Under the pieces are notes generated by a model. The model was not told the DNA's origin. It made no database searches and saw nothing but the letters and a program-made list of their open reading frames with translations. Made by a program: the position numbers and the translations under genes. From Phallusia mammillata (lineage: Eukaryota; Chordata; Ascidiacea; Phlebobranchia; Ascidiidae), in contig QLIY01000057.1 in the NCBI GenBank assembly GCA_003260075.1, positions 1 through 64,000 on the forward strand: a stretch of 64,000 bases of DNA. The letters are read 5' to 3'. Below are positions 57,801-64,000 of this stretch, piece after piece. How positions within the stretch are numbered: position 1 is the first letter of the stretch; each line of letters opens with the position of its first letter.

Positions 57801-60356
57801 ACAATGCAGTAACAATTTTTACAAATCGACCATTCTTTTTTCCAATTTAAAGGTAGGATTAAAACTGCACCAAGTTTAAATTAGTTCTGTATCCCAAATA
57901 GAATTTTCGGTGCCTGACTTTAATCCCACGTTACTGTTACAGATTGCTTCAGGAACAAACAATCAGCAAGTCACCGGGAGACCGTCAAAGGCTTCCAGGT
58001 GAGCGAGGACGGCTAATCGGAAATCGCGTTATCCGAATCTTTATCGCATTTCCTTTGGACTGACCGGTGCGTCGGATTAACTCTCGTGCACACAATGCGG
58101 GGGTCGGGACCTTGATAACCTGGATCGAAACACTGTTACCAGCGATGGCAATACTCGTGAGAATCTGTACCGACAATTAGCCGGTCTTTTGTTGTGGAAA
58201 AGTTGGTGCATTTTATCAAAGATTGAAAGTCGAAGATAAGAAATTTCCCAGCAGTTTGCGTATTGAGAAACTTAACTAAGCGGATCTTAACACAGCTGGT
58301 GTGTTTGTGTGTGAAACTGTGAAGTAAAACATGGGCGTGGTTTATGGTTTATAACTTATTTGTTTCTAATAAAGGTTGGATTTATTACTTTTCCCACAGC
58401 ATGCAAATTCCCTGACAATTACGAACAACAAAAGGTGTTTGTCGTAATTATTATACAATCTGTACCTACCAACGGATCTATTAAACCAAATTATTCGGAC
58501 CAAGCTAATGTAAGTTTTATATAACAATGACAAAATGAACGAACAGTAGCATGTTCTATTGAACACCGGGTATGGGTCTGAAAACGATTATGAAATATAT
58601 TTTGTTTCATAAGTAAAGATGAAACAGAAAAACTGCCTTTAACTTTCACGGACAAGTTCTATTAAAAATGGGGTTGTATAATTTAAATATATTTCCCAAA
58701 TTTATCCACAAATACTTCATTGGAAAATGTATATTTGGAGCGGTCCGTTACTAATCAGACAATAACAAGCATAACCACCAATCCCCCAATCGTCCTAACA
58801 ACGACCGACCGGCTTTTCTACTCAACGCGATTCGAGTCGCCTGTCGAAAAACTTCCGGAGACAATATTTCAGCCTTCGCCATGCCAATTAAGTGAAGCTT
58901 GGCTTTGCCGTGAAATAATATCCTACTGGGTGGGGGGTTTACGAATCTCTGCAAATCAATTTCACGCAGCGGGGAGCTCGGGACATGTGCTAAACAACTT
59001 GGACCCAGACGTCCTTGTCTTTGCTTTTAAGTCGTCTTGGCTAATTCTATCCCCACGTTTTCTGTGTATTGTCAACTGGTGCGTTGTTGTTACACAAATT
59101 TTCTTTTTTTCTTTTTTCTTGTGATGCATAAATTAGTAACCAAAGGTCGTTATAAAAACAGAAAATGGCTAAAATCTTGCTTTTTTCTAGAAGTTGCCGG
59201 AAAAAAGCAAATAACGAAAATTTGTTTTACAACTTGAAATCTCTGTACTCAAATTAATTTGTAATACCCAATCCATTGTATAACCATTGAACAATTATAA
59301 ATATCAACGCATTTAACTCGTTTTATGCACGTGCAAAACCTGTTTACGACCCCTCGTTGGATAGGGACACTATACGATCTCTATGTTGTTTACGACATCG
59401 TTCGGTATTGCGACAATTAATTTCATCAAAACAACTTACGTCGTCTCGCGGGTTGACCTCGATTTCAAATCAGATAGCGCGGGACAACAGTGACTTGTGC
59501 AGTCGTAATTAGAGAGCGGACCAGGTACCCGGCAGTTACACGCCTGCATCGAGCATTCTACTCTGAACGTATGCCCCGGTCGTGGTAGACGCGCGTTCGA
59601 ATTCTTAATTTGTTTTCCAGTGCACAACAACATTCCTCGCTCTGATACAAGGCGGCCATTATCGAGCACTATGCACCTTTGGCGCACTTTGGAAAGCTTC
59701 GTTTCGCGCCACCTTCACCTTTATTGTTACTAATTTCACTGTCTGGAGCGGTTCGTGAAAGTTTTGACGTAAACAAGATCTCGCAAGGGTCCATGTGGCG
59801 AAAACAAAACAATTAGTGACATGCATTTTGTGTTGTTGAAAGATTACTGTTTGAGCAGTTGTAACAATTATATTTTGTATTTATCATAGTCTTACAATGA
59901 AACGTGCGGAAAATGTTTTTCCCACCTTTCACCAACATAGCGCCCTATTTAGATATAATTAATATAATATAAAGTTAGAATAAATCTGTTTTTACCAAGA
60001 ATATTGCATGTGCTTCAAACATTTTAGTTTAATGCGTTATGTCAAGAAATCAATGCTTGTTTCGATGATGATGCAGCTTTAAAGTATTTGACGTGATGAA
60101 CGAAATACGTGTAAAAGACTTCGATGGAGCCCTGTGTTAATTTGCATGGATTTGATTGATTTTAACAAAACACTAAATACCCCACGAGTATTTATATTTT
60201 TTTGTAACATTTTTTTAAAACGACGTAATTCTATGACAAGTAGAAATTAGGGAGGGATATATGTCACAAATGATTTCACTTCAATTGTCCATTTGTTTTC
60301 TCTAAAATTAACAGTAACATCGTGGCAATGTGGATGAATAATTGTAAAGTACTAGA
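54890..60356. other. Gene-free stretch upstream of the HES gene
   Basis: Probably holds the HES promoter and 5' UTR next to 54890. I saw no clear Su(H) site cluster by eye. A plus-strand reading around 55050-55365 stays open apart from one TAA, and its partial sequence looks protein-like, but it has no identifiable family. The 134-codon frame at 58720-59124 begins at TTG, not ATG, and shows no domain. Confidence 0.45.
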
Positions 60357-60530
60357 TTGATTTAGCGCAACTTCCAGGAAGGCTTTGTTAGTCAAAGTGG
60401 TTCAAGAGATTAATATGCCTGTAAATGTGTTGCAAAGGGGGGGGGGGAATTGATTTAGCGCAACTTCCAGGAAGGCATAGTGAGTCAAAGTGGTTCAAGA
60501 GATTAATATGCCTGTAAATGTGTTGCAAAG
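60357..60530. other. 80-base duplication around a poly-G run (assembly artefact)
   Basis: About 60357-60436 recurs at about 60449-60530 with a few substitutions. The G run at the end of copy one is absent from copy two, which continues into actgcggg. Confidence 0.75.
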
Positions 60531-63130
60531 ACTGCGGGCCCTTCTACAATTCCATACTTATTTTTATCAGCTTGGGTAGTTGCGTTTCTAGTGCTTATTA
60601 CGCTCGCAGTTGTGCAAAGGCCGTTCGCTTCCGACATTGGGTCAAAAGGTTATGTCTGGTGAGATTGGTGCTGTCGGGCGCCCAAGATGATGACGCGCGA
60701 CTGTCCGTTTTTATGGCGCGTGAAAATGTTTTGTATCCTGTTCGTTGTTATTTTACAACAAGTAGCTCGTTTCGAGGACGGTTTTAGACATGCTTGACGT
60801 TTACCAATATACGTTTTACAACACTGTCCGATTGAAACAATTACTTCGCTGCCAAGCACACGGATATGGTGCATGCGATTTGTACAGGGTAAATACGAAT
60901 GTCTTCACATAAAAATACCCTGTAATTGATCGTTACTCAGCGAGTGATTCAGAGTTTGTGGCAGTTTTAAGATCAAATTTGCCATCCAGCACCTTAATTA
61001 GATTCACGCAAATTGCGCGATACAAGGCTCGCGCCTGTCGCTTAACCTTTTGTGATGTGGCAGATAAAAGGGAGACTGGTGCTGACTGCAAACCGGAACA
61101 AATATACTATTTACGCTCAAGGGCAAAGCGTCACGCTGATTCGCCTAACTCACAGAAAGGTCAGACTTGTCAGATTGACCGCCCTGGCTGACTTCGTAAA
61201 GAAGTACCAATAGCTGTTCCAGGTGTTCAAAATGCACACCTCGTGGATCGATGTGGTCTTACATTGAACTGTTCTAATTCAGCCGTGGCGGCTGTGTGGT
61301 GTGTCAGCCACATCTAAGCAAAGTTCGGTCGATGAAAACCATCAAAACACGGATAATTTAAACCCACACACTGTTTTCGTTTCTGTTTTGCCTCTCCAGA
61401 GAAACATGCGACTACTTTAGCACAGTGGAGTCAAATTTGTCACACTGAAAAACATAAATACATTTTGATATTTTTATTTTTACGGTTTCGAACTGAGACG
61501 CTGAATATGGGTCAGGAAAAGTGAAAAATGAAAGAAATTGTATAAACCGCAACGCGTTGCCACTTGGTGGAAAACACATAATCTGTGTCACAGTTAATCT
61601 TGGATGAAACCTACCACTTTTAAACGAGTCTAACATATTTTCCCGCACCCGCAGTATATGGGCAGGGCCAAAAAAGCAAAAATAAGTGTTATTGTGCCAC
61701 AGACAACCTCAGCAGTTAGCACTAAATATAATTTGTGGTCTGTGCGTGATATATCAAAAACATTCATAAAAACAACGCAAAAACGTCCATAAAAGCACAG
61801 TCATTTTACATATTTATGCATTGCAGTATACATTTGACAACCGGCACTTCAAAGAGTGCTCTAGTCCCACGGGAAGAATATAACCAGCAAGAATCTCGGA
61901 CGCCCGCGCAATCCTTTCAATGACTTGCACTAGTTCGCGCGTGTGCGTTGACATCGGACGTGGCGGGATATGTTTGCGATGCAATAAAACAACGAGCGTG
62001 CCGACCCTCAACGCTATAGTCTTGTATTGTCAAGGGAATATTAACTTTCGGTAGTAAAAGTGTAAATCAGACTGCCGGGATCGCCCAGAACCTCGACGTT
62101 GAAAAGACAAGGATACACAAAGTAGGCCGGGGTCACCATAAACATTGTGGCTCGATTGGTTCACCGGAAACATAGTCGTAAAATTGGGATACCATCAATG
62201 TAAAACTTGCATCCAATAATACCCCAATGCGGACTTTCCTTTCGCAACTTAAAGTTGTTTACCACAAGGTGGCGCACCACACATTCGCATTTGGGTTGGT
62301 GTCGGCTCTTTGATTTGTTTGTGATGTTTGTGCACCATTCAAGTAGACAAGTTTAAACATTCTAACTCCCATTTGTTTTAAATCCAAGATATATTGGGAT
62401 GCACCTGGATTCTAACACTCATCGCACAGTGCAAATTCAGGTGCCGCCTAAATCAGAAAAACACGACTGTTGCGCACGGCATAAAACCGACACCATCGTG
62501 ACAGTTTGAAAATAAGCCAAAGAATTAAAGTTCCAAGGATTTCAATCTCGGAATCCACTTGAATAAATCATTCGCCCAAAAACGACGGAAGGAGAAACGT
62601 GGGCAGCCTTTTTAAGGATCAGCCAACTGGCGCAACACTTGTTTGTCGCAGCAGACAAGCAACCATTTGCTGATGTATTTTAGGCCATGTAATCCGTAAT
62701 CTATTTGATCCACTTAGATGGATGCACCGCATTGGCCGGGTTCAGACCAGGTAATTGTCGCCTAAAATTAATTCTGCGGCCAGCCAAAGGCGGAGCGGCG
62801 GTCTGTCGGCGGTTGGTTTTGCGAGAAGTGATTGGCGCGGTTTGCGGCCAAAAGGTCACGCTCCTGAACGCGAGTTGACTGCCGCGTGCACGAGGTTATG
62901 AAAACAAGTAATAGAGAAGCGGTATGATACAGAGAAAAATCAATAGGGTTACCCTGCTGGTAAAACTTTTACTGTAAAGCAACAGGGTTAGCCTGCTAAT
63001 AAGTAAATGGTATATAGCTTTGACATCCACAGTTTGAGATTCGAAAAAGACATGGACTGTTGTCCCGAACCTCCTTAAAAAATCATTTCATAAATCGACA
63101 AATTTGAAAAGTTTCCATGATGGGTTAACG
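60531..63130. other. Gene-free stretch
   Basis: No ORF with support. A short imperfect repeat (agggttaccctgct / agggttagcctgct) lies at about 62947-62998. Confidence 0.5.
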
Positions 63131-63761
63131 CAGTGGTTCTTAACCTTTTTGGTGTGGTTTCCCACTAAAGTCAATCATCAAGTTCAAATTTCCCCCCTGT
63201 TATTTTTATGCTGATATTTTGTGTCCTACATTAACAATTAAGATGAACATAAATTCATAACTGGGATCAGCCCTGAAGCTTCGGTATAGCGCCTTCAATG
63301 GGCCTGGCGTACTGTGATCTACATTAACAAAACAGTATTCTTCGATTGAAATAATTTTGAAGCAATTTGGTCGGGACGTTACAGGTACACTGCAATCTAA
63401 TTAAGTTTGAATTGTGCTTTCGTGAGGAAGTAAATTTGTGTGAAATATTGGAGAGTCTCATGTGCTTGCATTAGTCATTTACTCCATCACAATCAACAGA
63501 GGAAAGGCATTTATTCGTGAACAACAACACAGTCATTGATACTTTTAGTAATGTCTGTGACGTAACAAACAAATTTCTGATTTTTCTGCGTCTTGTAGAA
63601 CTAGGTGATATTAATCTTACATGTTGTTGTGGAAAAAAATTGGATTAAATTAACTTTTAATGGTTAATTCAAGGCCGGATTCGACCCGCTGGCCCGAGTT
63701 TGGTGTCACATAATTTCCCTCTGAAAACATTGGGAAATTTCCCACCGATTAAGAACCACTG
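63131..63761. mobile_element. 631-base hAT-type element with perfect target duplication
   Basis: Ends CAGTGGTTCTTAACC and ATTAAGAACCACTG, flanked by ggttaacg on both sides (63123-63130 and 63762-63769). No transposase is visible, so it is non-autonomous. Confidence 0.88.
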
Positions 63762-63769
63762 GGTTAACG

Positions 63770-64000
63770 TTTTACACGTGCAAACTTTGGTTTAGCCAAG
63801 TTTGACAAGAAAAACTTCTTCCTTATCCGCGAGTCAAATTATTCCATTCCATTTTCGAATGCAAATTTAATTGATAAGCGCCGGAAGCGCAAAAATACCC
63901 TAGTTTTTTTTACCATTATGGTTCCCTTATGAATCACTTCCGTGTGGAAACATGAGTTAGGACGGTCATAATGGCAATTGCATGAAACCGAAATTGGAGG
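63770..64000. other. Window end, nothing recognised
   Basis: AT-rich sequence with no coding or repeat feature that I can support. Confidence 0.5.

Noticed and set aside
58720..59124. 134-codon plus-strand frame
   Set aside because: It begins at TTG, not ATG, ends in a low-complexity Phe/Ser stretch, and shows no domain or splice support.

Overview
The window is eukaryotic: AT-rich, with many small exons, short GT-AG introns and long gene-free stretches. It looks like an ascidian tunicate, most likely Ciona or a close relative. Points in favour are compact multi-exon genes of clear animal families (a six-domain protocadherin with a chordate-type cytoplasmic motif, a HES repressor, a sushi/CCP protein) and an exact 16-base match, at 46009-46024, to the Ciona spliced-leader sequence as I remember it. 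The species call is inference.

Layout. 1-11161 (minus): part of a large gene made of very small, symmetric phase-1 exons that encode a Thr/Glu/Ala-rich stalk, plus one sushi exon. It is spread over a 2.38-kb tandem repeat (three copies) and a second, smaller duplicated block; its 3' end lies left of the window. 11.2-31 kb: no convincing gene; mobile-element remnants and probably regulatory DNA. 31063-36531 (plus): a complete protocadherin, 17 coding exons, 1052 aa. 37092-37292: a 66-codon ORF ending 6 bases before the next gene's ATG. 37299-40640 (plus): gene A, a secreted Ser/Gly/Lys/Glu-repeat protein, 9 exons, 792 aa. 44328-49322 (plus): gene B, a secreted protein, 8 exons, 751 aa, with a Q/G/Y/N-rich tail and probably a distant paralog of gene A. 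53372-54889 (minus): a complete HES-family bHLH-Orange repressor, 4 exons, 360 aa, ending WRPW-Gly-Ile. 55-64 kb: no convincing gene.

Mobile DNA is mostly short non-autonomous hAT-type elements with 8-bp target duplications, several with both ends intact. One sits in tandem copies 1 and 2 of the left-hand gene but is missing from copy 3, which keeps the empty site. Two loci carry a hammerhead-ribozyme-like core of the sort found in Penelope-like retroelements.

Sequence quality. Runs of about 9-13 G (or C) repeatedly sit between two near-identical copies of 70-250 bases, sometimes next to a single n. They look like assembly joins of overlapping contig ends rather than biology, and they duplicate exons in genes A and B and in the protocadherin. 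The models below use one copy of each.

No operon or pathway joins these genes. The protocadherin is a cell-adhesion receptor, the sushi/stalk gene and genes A and B are probably extracellular, and the HES gene is a nuclear repressor.
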